Of a DNA stretch of 64,000 bases, positions 50,061 to 60,220 are shown one piece after another. A program made the position numbers and the translations under genes. The stretch's first letter is position 1. Each line of letters opens with the position of its first letter. This stretch comes from Pseudomonas gingeri (lineage in GTDB: Bacteria > Pseudomonadota > Gammaproteobacteria > Pseudomonadales > Pseudomonadaceae), in NCBI RefSeq assembly GCF_013386165.1, contig NZ_JACAOS010000021.1:186768-250767 (forward strand), in the 5' to 3' direction. The notes beneath the pieces are model-generated. The model saw only the letters and a list, made by a program, of their open reading frames with translations. It was not told the origin of the DNA and ran no database searches.

Positions 50061-51638
50061 TTACTCGTCTGAGGAAGGTGAAATAGCAGAAGGGGGCGAG
50101 GCCGCGGGCAAATCGGGTGCGGGGATATAGGTCAGCCGCAGCACGAGAGGAACCAACAGCAGTGCCAGAATGCCAAGCACGCGATAGGCATCGGCGACCG
50201 CCAGCACCAGCGACTGCTGGTCGATGATGCCGATCAATTGGGACGGTTCAGGCGCCTGCGCAAGGGCGTTACTTGCCAGGGCCGCCTGGTCCAGCAGCAT
50301 TTCCCCATGGAAGCGGCCGCGCATGCTGATGAGCTGTCCGACCAGCGCGGCCCCGACCAGTGACCCGAAGGCGCGCAGCGTGTTGATGGTGCCGGAGACA
50401 TAAGGGCCTTCGGGGGGCTGCACCACGCTGGTGACCAGAAACAGCATCGATATGATTGCCATCGGTTGACCAAAGGCTTGCAGCGTTTGCGCCACGACGA
50501 ACTGATCGCGGTTCCAGTCTGAGGTCAATTGCGCACCGCAAAAGCACGCCAGCGCGATCAGGAACAACCCCGAGGCGAACACGATGCGCGCGTCGAGCCA
50601 CTTCTGGTACAACAGCAGCGCCACCACAAAGCCCAGGACCAGTTGCGGCAAGGCGATGATCAGGCCGATCGAGGCCATTTGCGCGAGCCGGTAGTTCTGC
50701 AGTGCGCCGAGATAGTTGGCCGGCAACAGTGAACTGGACATCAGCACCACCAGCAGCGAGACGAACAGGGTGCAGCCCAGTCCCAGGTTGCGGCGTCCCA
50801 GGATCTGCAATTTGATGAACGGCGACGGGTGGTACCACTCGGTGAGCAGGTAGACGGCCAGCAGGGCCAGCCCCGCCATCAACGATAAAGTGATCAACGG
50901 CGACTCAAACCAGTTCAGCCGCACGCCTTGATCCAGGGCGACGGTAATCAAGCCGAGCGCGGGCACACCGCAGGCCATGCCGGACCAATTGGCCTGCCCA
51001 AAGCGTGCATTCTGGATGGGTTCACGCGCCAGCCCCCACCCCACCAACAATCCGGCGACGCAGGCGAGGGGAACGATCTGCCAGTACAGCCAGCGCCAGT
51101 CGAGCAGCCCATCGGTCCAGTACCCGGCCAGCCAGATCGAGAGATTGGGCGCGAAGGTGGCGGTCATCGCATACAGCGCCAGCCCATACAGGCGGATGGG
51201 CGGTGGCAGGAATTTCAGCGCGGCCATCATCAGCAACGGGATCGTCGTGCCGCTGGCAACGCCTTGAACAAAGCGCAGGATCAACAGAAGGTTCAGATCG
51301 TGAATGAACGGCAGGAGCACTGCCAGCAGCGTACAAGTACCGAGCATCCACAGTTCGAAGCGGCGGACCGAGAGCGTAATGGCAAACCACGCCGAAAATG
51401 GCATGGCGATCAGTTCCCCGGCACTGTATGCCGTGGTCAGCCAGGAGGCGTCGTCCAGGCCAAAACCCAGCGCACCACGGACATCGGCCAGCGCCAATGC
51501 GCCGACGCGGGCGTTCAATCCTGCCATCATGGCGGCCAGGAAAATACCAACCAGACCTGCCATGGGGCGCTTCGAGGGCTTGGCCAGGGACGCTCCGGTT
51601 GCAGGAGCGTCCTCTGGCGACAATGCGGCGCCATTCAT
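50061..51638 (-). CDS. MFS drug:H+ antiporter, DHA2/EmrB-like
   Basis: The 525-residue membrane protein has about fourteen hydrophobic spans, as in DHA2 transporters: DDASWLTTAYSAGELIAMPFSAWFAITLSVRRFELW near the N-terminus and SGTINTLRAFGSLVGAALVGQLIS late. It exports toxic compounds with the adaptor and outer-membrane protein. The start overlaps the outer-membrane protein stop by four bases. Confidence 0.9.
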   Translation of the reverse strand: MNGAALSPEDAPATGASLAKPSKRPMAGLVGIFLAAMMAGLNARVGALALADVRGALGFGLDDASWLTTAYSAGELIAMPFSAWFAITLSVRRFELWMLGTCTLLAVLLPFIHDLNLLLILRFVQGVASGTTIPLLMMAALKFLPPPIRLYGLALYAMTATFAPNLSIWLAGYWTDGLLDWRWLYWQIVPLACVAGLLVGWGLAREPIQNARFGQANWSGMACGVPALGLITVALDQGVRLNWFESPLITLSLMAGLALLAVYLLTEWYHPSPFIKLQILGRRNLGLGCTLFVSLLVVLMSSSLLPANYLGALQNYRLAQMASIGLIIALPQLVLGFVVALLLYQKWLDARIVFASGLFLIALACFCGAQLTSDWNRDQFVVAQTLQAFGQPMAIISMLFLVTSVVQPPEGPYVSGTINTLRAFGSLVGAALVGQLISMRGRFHGEMLLDQAALASNALAQAPEPSQLIGIIDQQSLVLAVADAYRVLGILALLLVPLVLRLTYIPAPDLPAASPPSAISPSSDE

Positions 51639-53191
51639 TGGTCGGCCTTCGAGCGTGAAGTGGCCGGTGACACCCTGGCAGCCGGATCATCCGATGAAGG
51701 CACTGGCGAATCATCGACGCCGGCCCGCAGCGTATTCTTGAGTGCGTCCGGGTCCCAACCGCCACCCAGGGACTTGTAGAGGTTGACCACGGTGAGCGTG
51801 ACGTTGGTCGTGCTGTCATTGAGACGGGTTTGGCTGGCCAGCACGTTGAGCTGCGCCGTCAGTACGCTCAGATAGTCGGCGGCACCTTCCTGATAGCCTC
51901 GCTCGGCAGCCTGCAAGGCCTGCTTGTTCTGCTCATACGCAACCAGCAACTCATCATGCCGACGCTGCTGGGCCGTCCAGGCATCCAAGGCATTGTCCAC
52001 TTCGTGCCAGGCGCGCAATACCGTTTGCCGATAGGCCAGCGCTGCGGTTTTTTGCCGGGACTCGTTCAGGGCCAGGCGCTGCGTCAACCGCCCGCCCTGG
52101 AAGATGGGGAGATAAACCGTCGGGCCGACGGAAAAGAAGCGCGAGTCCCAACTAAAGAGATCGCCACTTTCGAAGGATTCCACACCGATTTGCCCTCTCA
52201 GGCCGATACGTGGATAGAAGTCGGCCTTGGCCACACCGATGGCTGCCGTGGCGGCATGCAGCTGCGCTTCGGCGCGCAGGATGTCCGGTCGCCGGTGAGC
52301 CCATTCAGAAGGGACACCGATCGGTATGCGGGTCGCAAGTGAAGGCAAGGGCAGGGTTTCACGTAGCCGGGCATCGAGCGCCCGCGGCTTTTCACCCAAT
52401 AACAACGCCAGTGCATTCATCAGGGCGTTGCGACGCTGGATCAGTTCGGGAACCGAGGCTTTGATTGTCGCCACCCGCGCGCGCGCCGATGAGGTTTCGA
52501 AGCGAGTCGCGATGCCATTACGCTCGCGGCTTTCGATCAGGCCGAGAATGTGTTCGGCGATGGTCAGATTTTCCTGAATGATGTCCAGTTGCGCCTGCGT
52601 GCCGCGCAACTGCAAATAGGTGCGCGCCACTTCGGCGGACACGGCCACCCGAGCTGCTTCGCGGTCATATACCGTGGCTTCCAGGGCCGCTGCGGCGCCT
52701 TCGCGCAGACGTCGTGCACGTCCCCAAAGATCGATCTCCCAACTGGCATCGAAGCCAAGCTGCCAGAAGTCGTAGGGGCTGCTGGAGGCTCCCAGTGCGA
52801 CAAACTTGCCATGCTCGCTGAGCCCCTCGCGGTCGTAGCTGGCTCCGGCTCCCACGCTGGGCAGCGACTGCGCGGAGGCAATACCCAGTTGCGCCCGGCT
52901 TTGCTCGATGCGTTCGGAGGCTATTTGCAGATCCAGGTTTTCAGCCTGCGCACGTGCTTGCAATTCGGTGAGCAGTGCATCGTTGAGCAACCGCCACCAC
53001 TGGGAGGGAACCCTGGCTTCGGACGTGAGGGGAGTGCTGGCGGATTCCTGCCTGGGCACCAGGGTCGTTTTGCCAAGCCCGCTCTCAGGCTTCACAAAGT
53101 CGGGTCCCACCGTGCAGCCAACCAGCGAGGCGACACACAGCGTTGCGGCTGCGCACAGCTGTAGTGGCGAGCGTACCGAATGTGAGGTCAT
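51635..53191 (-). CDS. NodT-family outer-membrane efflux lipoprotein
   Basis: The 518-residue protein has a lipoprotein signal with lipobox LVGC (Cys26) followed by TVGPDFVKPE, the conserved N-terminus of OprM/NodT proteins. Two repeats of the TolC fold follow (LDLQIASERIEQSRAQLGIASAQSLPSVGAGASYDREG and the second starting YLPIFQGGRLTQRLALNESR). It is the first gene of the OMP-MFS-adaptor operon; AGGA precedes it. No dedicated regulator is adjacent. Confidence 0.9.
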   Translation of the reverse strand: MTSHSVRSPLQLCAAATLCVASLVGCTVGPDFVKPESGLGKTTLVPRQESASTPLTSEARVPSQWWRLLNDALLTELQARAQAENLDLQIASERIEQSRAQLGIASAQSLPSVGAGASYDREGLSEHGKFVALGASSSPYDFWQLGFDASWEIDLWGRARRLREGAAAALEATVYDREAARVAVSAEVARTYLQLRGTQAQLDIIQENLTIAEHILGLIESRERNGIATRFETSSARARVATIKASVPELIQRRNALMNALALLLGEKPRALDARLRETLPLPSLATRIPIGVPSEWAHRRPDILRAEAQLHAATAAIGVAKADFYPRIGLRGQIGVESFESGDLFSWDSRFFSVGPTVYLPIFQGGRLTQRLALNESRQKTAALAYRQTVLRAWHEVDNALDAWTAQQRRHDELLVAYEQNKQALQAAERGYQEGAADYLSVLTAQLNVLASQTRLNDSTTNVTLTVVNLYKSLGGGWDPDALKNTLRAGVDDSPVPSSDDPAARVSPATSRSKADQ

Positions 53192-53270
53192 TACAGCGTC
53201 CTGGTAGTCATGAATGGGGTCGCATCGGCGCGGCGTCCTTGCGCGACCGCGCCGATGCTTCGATGCCTGG

Positions 53271-53750
53271 TCAGGACAGGCCGGACTTGTCTACACCGAA
53301 TGCCTTGTCGTACGCGCCGGGTACGAGCTGGAAAGCCACGTTGATGCGATTCCAGGCATTGATCGACATGACCAGGAAGGTCAGGTCGGACAATTCCTTC
53401 TCGGACAGCTGCGTGCGAACACGCTCATAGAGGTCATCAGGCACGCCCTGGGCAGGGATCTGGGTCAGGATTTCGGTCCACGCCAGGGCCGCGCGTTCGC
53501 GCGGACTGAACAGGGTCGACTCGCGCCAGATGGCGACATGATGCAGCCTGAGCGGCCGCTCGCCATGGATCGTGGCTTCCTTGACGTGCATGTCCAGGCA
53601 GAACGCGCAGCCGTTGATCTGCGATGCCCTGATATCCACGAGATGGCGGATCGGCTCCTCGATGGCGGACTGTTTGAAGGCCATGCTGAACTCGACGAAC
53701 TTCTTGAACAGTTCGGGGGATTGCTTCTGGTAATCGATGCGTTGGGTCAT
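53271..53750 (-). CDS. Carboxymuconolactone decarboxylase-family / AhpD-like protein
   Basis: The 159-residue protein has the AhpD-like core: LVDIRASQINGCAFCLDMHVKEA with a CxxC redox pair and downstream His, then ERAALAWTEILT and a SDLTFLVMSINAWNRI helix. It probably acts as an alkylhydroperoxidase-type antioxidant. GAGGA precedes the start. It lies 79 bases upstream of the efflux operon on the same strand. Confidence 0.87.
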   Translation of the reverse strand: MTQRIDYQKQSPELFKKFVEFSMAFKQSAIEEPIRHLVDIRASQINGCAFCLDMHVKEATIHGERPLRLHHVAIWRESTLFSPRERAALAWTEILTQIPAQGVPDDLYERVRTQLSEKELSDLTFLVMSINAWNRINVAFQLVPGAYDKAFGVDKSGLS

Positions 53751-53865
53751 GATGGATCCTCGATGTGAGAGGTACGTCCTACCTGGGTATCCAGCGTGCT
53801 AGCGTCTGGCTGGCACGCCTGTGTAGCCCGCAAGGGCGGGCGGTGATGCTTGATGAGCGCCAGGC

Positions 53866-54621
53866 TCATCCTTGTGTCGATGAACGATTGAGCCAGTTCT
53901 GGAAGCGTGTCGCGCCGATGTGCGCGTTATCGCCGGTAACCAGGGATCGATCATCCAGCTCGCTGCCGAAGTAGCGCGCACGCACATCGGCGATGACCGG
54001 CCTTTTGTCGTTGCGCGCGGCAAGAAACTTGCGTGCGAGTTCATCGAGAGGAAAGCGATCGGGGCCCCCCACCTCGACGATGCCATTGAGCGGTGCGCCG
54101 ACTGTGAGATCGGCCAGCACGGCCGAGACGTCATCCGCCGCGACAGGCTGGATAAGGGCGGGCGAAAGGCAAATCGTGTCGCCGTTGACACCTGAGTTGA
54201 CAATGCCTTCGACGAACTCGAAGAACTGTGTCGAGCGCAGGAGGGTGTAGGGAAGCTTCGATGCCTTGATCAGCTCTTCCTGGGCAAGTTTTGCCCGCAG
54301 GTAACCGCTTTCTGGAAGGCGATCGGTGCCAACGATAGAGAGCGCGACGTAATGCTCCACGCCAGCGGCCGCCGCGGCGGCCAGCAGGTTTTGACTGGAG
54401 GTCTTGAAGAACTCCAAGACGGCCTGGTCTTCAAACGAGGGGGAGTTCGCCACGTCGACGACGACCTGGGCGCCGACAAGCACCTCGCTCAATCCTTGCC
54501 CGGTGAGGGTGTTCACGCCTGTGCTCGGCGATGCCGCCAGCGTTTCATGGCCATTGAGACGCAGCCTGCTGACAATATTCGAGCCGATAAGTCCTTTACC
54601 GCCAATCACGACAATTTTCAT
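53866..54621 (-). CDS. NAD(P)H-binding SDR-family protein (NmrA/YwnB-like)
   Basis: The 251-residue protein has MKIVVIGGKGLIGSNIVSRLRLNGHE, the atypical SDR GxxGxxG motif, DVANSPSFED and HYVALSIVGTDRLPESGYLRAKLAQEELI. The YLRAK segment aligns with the SDR YxxxK. AGGAG precedes the ATG at 54621. It is divergent from the winged-helix/TPR gene, and the two share the 227-base region that carries the 57-bp repeat. Confidence 0.85.
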   Translation of the reverse strand: MKIVVIGGKGLIGSNIVSRLRLNGHETLAASPSTGVNTLTGQGLSEVLVGAQVVVDVANSPSFEDQAVLEFFKTSSQNLLAAAAAAGVEHYVALSIVGTDRLPESGYLRAKLAQEELIKASKLPYTLLRSTQFFEFVEGIVNSGVNGDTICLSPALIQPVAADDVSAVLADLTVGAPLNGIVEVGGPDRFPLDELARKFLAARNDKRPVIADVRARYFGSELDDRSLVTGDNAHIGATRFQNWLNRSSTQG

Positions 54622-54696
54622 GTCTCGCTCCTCGCTTGAGTGTCGATCATCCTCGTTGCGGTGACCGATGCAGGGAGTGTGCTGGTCAGCCCGATC

Positions 54697-54753
54697 GAAT
54701 ACTTTGCCAATGCCTTGGGTTTCCATTGAATTTGGCTTGGGTATTTGTCCAGG
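54697..54753 (+). repeat. 57-bp direct repeat, copy A
   Basis: This sequence begins GAATACTTTGCC and ends GTCCAGG. It matches 61183-61239 at 50 of 57 positions in the same orientation. It lies between divergent genes. The second copy is 6.4 kb away. Neither copy is in a recognised gene, and the family is unknown to me. Confidence 0.75.
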
Positions 54754-54848
54754 AGCCCGTGTTATAAAGGGTTCAGCCTGACCGCAAAGCGCCGGTCGGT
54801 ATTGGTGGGCATGTGCCCGGTGGGTCAGTACGGGACAAGGAACCCTGA

Positions 54849-56432
54849 ATGTTATTGGTGTTTGACGAGTGCGTGCTCGATCTGGATCGACGCGAACTCC
54901 TCCGGGCCTCCCAGGTCATCGCGACGGCGCCCCAGGTCTTCGATCTGCTGGTCTATCTGGCGCACAGTCGCGAGCGCGTGGTCAGTCGCGACGATTTGAT
55001 CAATGCGATATGGGGCGGCCGCATCGTCTCGGAATCGACCCTGGCCAGTCATATCAACGCGGTACGCAAGGCCGTCGGCGACAACGGTCAGCAGCAGAGC
55101 GTGATCCGAACGGTGGCCCGCAAGGGGTTTCGCTTCATCGCCGAGGTCAGGGAAGTCAAGTCACTGGAGGACTGTGGCCTTTCCGGCAGCGAGTCCGCCA
55201 GCGCGGTTCAAGCCGGCGCATCCGCACCGGCGCTGCCTGCCAAACCGTCCATTGCGGTACTGCCGTTCGTGAACTTGAGCGGGGACCTGGAACAGGATCA
55301 TTTGGCCGACGGCGTGGTGGGGGACATCATCGCGGCGTTGTCGCAGTATCGCTGGCTGTTCGTCGTCGCGCGCAACTCGTGCTTTACCTACAAGGGCCGG
55401 GCGGTTGACGTGAAACAAGTCGGCCGCGAGTTGGGCGTGCGTTATGTACTGGAAGGCAGTTGGCGCAAGGCCGGGGAGCGGGTGCGCATCACCGGCCAGC
55501 TGATCGATGCGATCAGCGGGGAACTCCACTGGGCGGGCCGCTTCGAAGGTGTGTTGGGAGACATCTTCGAGCTCCAGGACCAGATTACCGAGAGTGTGGT
55601 CGGCGCGATTGCACCACAGCTTGAGCGAGCGGAGATCGAGCGTGCGAGACGCAAGCCAACCGAAAGCCTCGACGCCTACGATTATTACTTGCGCGCAATG
55701 GCCAAGTTTCATCATGGCACCAAAGAGTCTATCGACCAGGCCGTGCCGCTCTTCCACAAGGCCATCGAGTTCGACCCGGAATTTGCATCAGCCTATGCGA
55801 TGGCGGCGTGGTGTCGTAGTTGGCGCAAGGCCAATCGCTGGATGACTGATGATCCACTGGAGATCGCGGAGGCTATTCGCCTGGCTCGTCGGGCCGTGGA
55901 GTTGGACAAGGGCGATGCGGTCGCTCTCACCAGAAGCGGTCATACGCTCAGCTATCTGGCCGGCGATCACCAGGGCGGCATCGCATTGCTGGACAGGGCA
56001 CTCATGCTCAATCCGAATCTTGCCGCAGCGTGGTACCTCGGCGCGTTCCTCAGACTCTGGCAGGGCGAAACCGACGCGGCCATCGAATACTTCACGCACG
56101 CCATGCGGTTGAGCCCCCTCGACCCGGAACTGTACAGGATGCAAGCTGGAATGGCGGTCGCGCATCTCTTCGTCGAGCGTTTTGATACGGCGTCGTCATT
56201 GGCGGAGAAAGCCTTCCGCGATTTACCGAGTTTTCTGTTGGCTGCTGTCATCCTTGCGGCCAGCCACGCACTTGCCGGTCGGATGAGCGACGCGCAGCAC
56301 GCGATGGCGCATGTCCGTCAGCTCGACCCTACATTGCGTCTCTCCAATCTTACCGAGTGGCTACCGATCCAGCGGCCGGAGAATCTCGCCACGCTGGTGG
56401 ACGGTCTGCGCAAGGCGGGGCTGCCGGAATAA
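54849..56432 (+). CDS. Winged-helix regulator with TolB-like and TPR domains (adenylate cyclase-like/CadC type)
   Basis: The 527-residue protein has an OmpR-type winged helix at about 1-95 (FDLLVYLAHSRERVVSRDDLINAIWGGRIVSESTLASHINAVRKAVGD), a TolB-like domain at about 125-250 (PSIAVLPFVNLSGDLEQDHLADGVVGDIIAALSQY), and TPR-like helices from about 270 to 520. No membrane segment is evident, unlike CadC. Such proteins are DNA-binding regulators of unknown signal. It is divergent from the NAD(P)H-binding gene and may control it. Confidence 0.85.
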   Translation: MLLVFDECVLDLDRRELLRASQVIATAPQVFDLLVYLAHSRERVVSRDDLINAIWGGRIVSESTLASHINAVRKAVGDNGQQQSVIRTVARKGFRFIAEVREVKSLEDCGLSGSESASAVQAGASAPALPAKPSIAVLPFVNLSGDLEQDHLADGVVGDIIAALSQYRWLFVVARNSCFTYKGRAVDVKQVGRELGVRYVLEGSWRKAGERVRITGQLIDAISGELHWAGRFEGVLGDIFELQDQITESVVGAIAPQLERAEIERARRKPTESLDAYDYYLRAMAKFHHGTKESIDQAVPLFHKAIEFDPEFASAYAMAAWCRSWRKANRWMTDDPLEIAEAIRLARRAVELDKGDAVALTRSGHTLSYLAGDHQGGIALLDRALMLNPNLAAAWYLGAFLRLWQGETDAAIEYFTHAMRLSPLDPELYRMQAGMAVAHLFVERFDTASSLAEKAFRDLPSFLLAAVILAASHALAGRMSDAQHAMAHVRQLDPTLRLSNLTEWLPIQRPENLATLVDGLRKAGLPE

Positions 56433-56693
56433 ACGGGTTGCACAAGCACACCAACGTATGAGCGCTTAGCACTGAAGCAGGAGTGCCTGGTGCCGGTGTG
56501 CGACTTAAAGTGCATCGTCGGTTGGATGGGTAGAAACGGCCGCTCAGGCCCATCCGTCCAGCGCTTCCAACGGCCGCCGCGGTTTTTCTCCCCTGAACGC
56601 TAATCTATCTATTGATGGAGAGGAGATTGCGCGCAGCTTGCCACCTGTTCACTGAATCCTTGCACGGCATAAAGGATTCTGGAGAAGCCATTC
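56433..56693. other. Intergenic region before the MscS-like gene
   Basis: The 261-base gap shows no gene. GGATGGG (56524-56530) and CCCATCC (56549-56555) could pair, and a T5 run at 56584-56588 follows GC-rich sequence, so a terminator for the upstream gene is possible but not convincing. Confidence 0.35.
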
Positions 56694-58128
56694 ATGTCTA
56701 CATTCCTGCAGGCTCACCCCTTGATTGCGGCCATCACCCTGATACTGATTGAGCTGGCGCTCTGGCAGTTGATTGGTGCCTCGCGGCGTAACCTGCGAAT
56801 GTGCGTGCGCGTCGGAATTTTCGTGTTGTTCTGCTGGGTCATGCTGTCTGTCGGCATCAGCCCCTTGCAACCCCCCCTTTGGCCGGAGGATCCGGTACTG
56901 AACCTGATGGCCACGGTGTTGGGCATCGGCTGGTGGCTATTTGCGGCCAGGACACTGACGGTGATCCTGGGCAATGGCCTGATGTCGCGCGCCGGTCGCA
57001 ACGCCCGGTTGCTCTACGATCTGATGGGGGCGCTGATATTCCTGGTCGGCATTATCGGCGCCGCCGCCTATGTCTTGCAGCTGCCGGTCAAAGGCTTGCT
57101 GGCGACTTCCGGGGCGATGGCGATCGTGATCGCCCTGGCGGTGCAAAGCACATTGAGCGATCTGTTTTCGGGCATCGTGATCAACACCACCAAGCCTTAC
57201 CAACTGGGGGACCAGGTTTCCATTGAGGGGACCCAGGGAAAAGTGGTCGAGATTGACTGGCGCTCGACGCATTTGATCACCGATCTGGGCGCCGTCGCGG
57301 TGGTGCCCAACTCCGTGGCGGCGAAAGCACGGATTATCAACTTCAGTCGTCCCGGGAACGCACAAGGTGTCAGCGTGACCATTGCGGTACCCCGCAGCAT
57401 GCGTCCGCGTCGCGTCATTGATGCCCTGGAAAAAAACCTTGCGCGGGACTCAGGCGTTGTTACCGGCGTTTTCCGCCAAAGTCTCGATCAAGAGTTCTCA
57501 TCTCGAGTACACCGAGTACGAACTCAAGGGCTACATCGCGTTGGAACAAGACAAGACCGAAGTGTGCAACCTGATGTTCGATCTCGCCCATCGTCACCTC
57601 GAAGCCACCGGTGTTTCCTGGGACACCGATCAGGACAATCAGCCCTGGAACCGTCAACGGCAGTTGCTGGAGGACGTGCGTATTTTCCGCTCACTGAGCA
57701 ACGATGAACGTGATCGTCTCGCCCGCGAGATGACCCCGGTGGACTATCAGGCCGATGAGGTGCTCCTGGCTTTCGGTGCGGTTGCCGATTGCCTGATGAT
57801 TATCAGTACCGGGGTGGTTTCCGTTTCGATTCAGGATGCTGAAAAACGGGTTGAGGCCATGCGTATCGGGCCGGGGGAGGTCATGGGCGAAGAGGGGGTG
57901 CTTGCCGAAAGCCGCTCGCTGGGAGAGTTTCGCAGTATCACCAGTGGCCGGTTTTTCCGGATTGAAAGAGCGGCGCTCGACACTCAGTTGAAACACCCCA
58001 GCGATTTGAAATCTGCCCTGGGCCATCTGCAGGATCAGCGTCAGGGCATTCGTCAGGCCATCGTCACGCAAAAACCTGAAGCGCTCAAGAAAAGCGGGTT
58101 GTGGCACTGGCTGTTGCCACGGCGCTGA
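56694..58128 (+). pseudogene. MscS-family channel with cyclic-nucleotide-binding domain, frameshifted
   Basis: The first frame encodes an MscS-type channel: N-terminal spans and the pore/beta region (GAMAIVIALAVQSTLSDLFSGIVINTTKPYQLGDQVSIEGTQGKVVEIDWRSTHL). After the A7 run at 57430-57436 it loses family similarity. The next frame continues correctly (AKVSIKSSHLEYTEYELKGYI, then a cyclic-nucleotide-binding domain with FRSLSNDERDRLAREM and IGPGEVMGEEGVL) to the stop at 58128. With six A instead of seven, one 477-residue protein results. This is a mutation, phase-variable slippage site or sequencing error. Confidence 0.8.
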
Positions 58129-58140
58129 AATGGCTTTCCC

Positions 58141-58175
58141 AAAAAAAAGCGCCCGCCGGAAAGTTCGTGGCGGGC
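58141..58175 (-). terminator. Intrinsic terminator for the NADH dehydrogenase-like gene
   Basis: On the minus strand a GCCCGCC/GGCGGGC stem is followed, after GC, by eight T residues. It lies about 72 bases after the minus-strand stop at 58247 and also falls right after the plus-strand stop at 58128. Confidence 0.8.
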
Positions 58176-58246
58176 ACTTGGGAAATGCCCGAACCAGCAA
58201 GGAGAGTGCTGGCCGGGATGGGGATGTCTGACTGGCTGTTTTGCGA

Positions 58247-59449
58247 TCAGGCTACCGGAATCAGTGGGTCGGCGGAGGCAAGCGCGGTGGCACGGTCAGC
58301 CGCGGGCGGATAGATCCACACGGTGTTGATTTGAGTCTTGAACGCCTTCGCCTCGTGCTTGATCAGTTTTACCTGTCGATCCCAGCCCTCGGTGAACACG
58401 GCCCCCCAGCTGCCCAGGTCCACGCAGGTGACGTACTTGGGTTGGCTGTAAGGCATCGGCTCCACGCCCAGCAGGTCCGCAGCGGCGTTGTTGCCGGCGT
58501 AGCGGCCCAGGGCAATCGCATGCTGGCAGGACATCACTGAAAAGTTGCCAGCCGTATCGGTCGCGGCATACGCCACATCCCCGGCGGCATACACCGTCGT
58601 TTGATTGCGTACCTTCAAGTGCTGATCGACGTGTAGCCGGCCTTGATGATCACGGTTACCGTTGACTTGTTCGGTCAAGGGACTGGCACGGAAGCCGACG
58701 GTCCAGATCACGGTGTTGGATTCGATGCGCTGACCGTCGGCAAGGGTGACCCCCTCGGCATCGATCGAGGCGACGCTTGCATTGAGTACCCATTCGACCC
58801 CCAGATGCTCTGAAGCCTCGAAAATGAAGGGACTCAGTTCGTTGCCCATGGTGGCGGCGATTTGAGGGCTGCGGTCGACGACAATCACTCGGATCTCGGC
58901 GTCGTTGCCCAGGGCCGCGCGCAGACGCGCAGGCATTTCGGTTGCCGTTTCGATGCCGGTCAGGCCACCACCGGCGATCACTACCGTATTGCGGGCAACG
59001 CTGGCTGGCCGATCCTTCAGCGATTTTATGTGGGCTTCCAGACGAGCGGCTTCTTCGATCTGGTCGACGTCGAACGCATACTCGCTCATGCCTTCGGTGG
59101 CGGGGCGATTGAGGCGGCTACCCGAGGCCAGTACCAATCGGTCATAACTCAACTGACCTTGATGGCCGTGTGTGTCGCTGTAGCTGACCTGCTGGTTTTT
59201 CTCGTCGATGAGGTCGGCCGAGCCCCGTACGAATTTCACTCCCACGGCGTCGAACAAGTCGTTCAGGGGCGCCTGCATGGTATGCACGTTGGCCTCGTAA
59301 AAGCGTGGACGCATCCGCAGTTCGGCCTGAGGCGCCAAAACGGTGATATCGACGTCATGACGATCGTGCTTGTCCAGCAAACGGGCTGCGCTCAAGGCGC
59401 TCCAGACTCCGCCGAATCCTGCGCCAATGATCAATATCTGCTTTTTCAT
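58247..59449 (-). CDS. NAD(P)/FAD-dependent oxidoreductase, type II NADH dehydrogenase-like
   Basis: The 400-residue protein has an FAD motif ILIIGAGFGGVWSALSAARLL, an NADH motif VVIAGGGLTGIETATEM and the FAD-contact AAGDVAYA. This is the Ndh/QR2 fold without an obvious transmembrane anchor; it may pass electrons to quinone or another acceptor. GGAG precedes the ATG. It is downstream of the two-component genes on the same strand (126-base gap) and may be their target. Confidence 0.87.
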   Translation of the reverse strand: MKKQILIIGAGFGGVWSALSAARLLDKHDRHDVDITVLAPQAELRMRPRFYEANVHTMQAPLNDLFDAVGVKFVRGSADLIDEKNQQVSYSDTHGHQGQLSYDRLVLASGSRLNRPATEGMSEYAFDVDQIEEAARLEAHIKSLKDRPASVARNTVVIAGGGLTGIETATEMPARLRAALGNDAEIRVIVVDRSPQIAATMGNELSPFIFEASEHLGVEWVLNASVASIDAEGVTLADGQRIESNTVIWTVGFRASPLTEQVNGNRDHQGRLHVDQHLKVRNQTTVYAAGDVAYAATDTAGNFSVMSCQHAIALGRYAGNNAAADLLGVEPMPYSQPKYVTCVDLGSWGAVFTEGWDRQVKLIKHEAKAFKTQINTVWIYPPAADRATALASADPLIPVA

Positions 59450-59575
59450 TAGGTTGCTCCTGGAACATAGAGGGAATACGTCGGGGGGATGTTATCCACG
59501 CTCACGGCCTGGAGCACTGCTACATAGGGGCAGTCGAGGCATGACGAAGTGTGATGTTCGTATACCAAGGTATTG

Positions 59576-60220
59576 CTATTGGGAAGGCGGGAGAATTGAA
59601 ATGGCCGCAGCCATTCGCACCAGCTCGGCAAATGAGCGGGCACCCATTTTTCGCATGGCTTGGCCACGGTGTATCTTCACGGTGATTTCGCTCAAGCCGA
59701 TTTCCCCGGCCGTTTGTTTGTTCATCAAACCTGACACGGCCAGCGCCATGACCGTTTGTTCACGGGCTGTCAGTGTCGAATAGCGCCTGCGCAGATGATC
59801 GGTATGACGCTCGGCCTCGCGATGCTGTCTGTCCCGTGCATGGGCAGCGTAAACCGCATCGATCAGATCCTGCTCACGAAACGGTTTGGTCAGAAAGTCC
59901 AGCGCTCCGGCTTTCATTGCTCGTACCGTCATGGCGATATCACCGTGCCCGGTGATAAACACGATCGGCAGGTTGATGCCGGCCGTGGCCAGGTCGTTCT
60001 GAAAGTCCAGGCCACTGCGGCCTTGCAGTCGCACATCCAGCACCAGGCAACTGGTGGTGTCCGGGCGCTGGTATTGCATGAACTCCGCGGTCGAATGGAA
60101 CAGTTCGACCCGCAGTCCGAGGGAGCGCAAGAGACTTCCGAGGGAGGCGCGCAGTGGCTCGTCATCGTCCACGATAAAGACGAATGACTCACTGTCGGTG
60201 GTTTTGTCAGTGGCGTTCAT
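59576..60220 (-). CDS. FixJ-family response regulator
   Basis: The 214-residue protein has a receiver domain (VFIVDDDEPLRASLGSLL with the acidic pair, phospho-acceptor Asp in CLVLDVRLQG, FITGHGDIAMTVRAMKAGALDFLTKPF) and a LuxR-type helix-turn-helix (LTAREQTVMALAVSGLMNKQTAGEIGLSEITVKIHRGQAMRKM). Its ATG overlaps the kinase stop by four bases. Confidence 0.92.
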   Translation of the reverse strand: MNATDKTTDSESFVFIVDDDEPLRASLGSLLRSLGLRVELFHSTAEFMQYQRPDTTSCLVLDVRLQGRSGLDFQNDLATAGINLPIVFITGHGDIAMTVRAMKAGALDFLTKPFREQDLIDAVYAAHARDRQHREAERHTDHLRRRYSTLTAREQTVMALAVSGLMNKQTAGEIGLSEITVKIHRGQAMRKMGARSFAELVRMAAAISILPPSQ

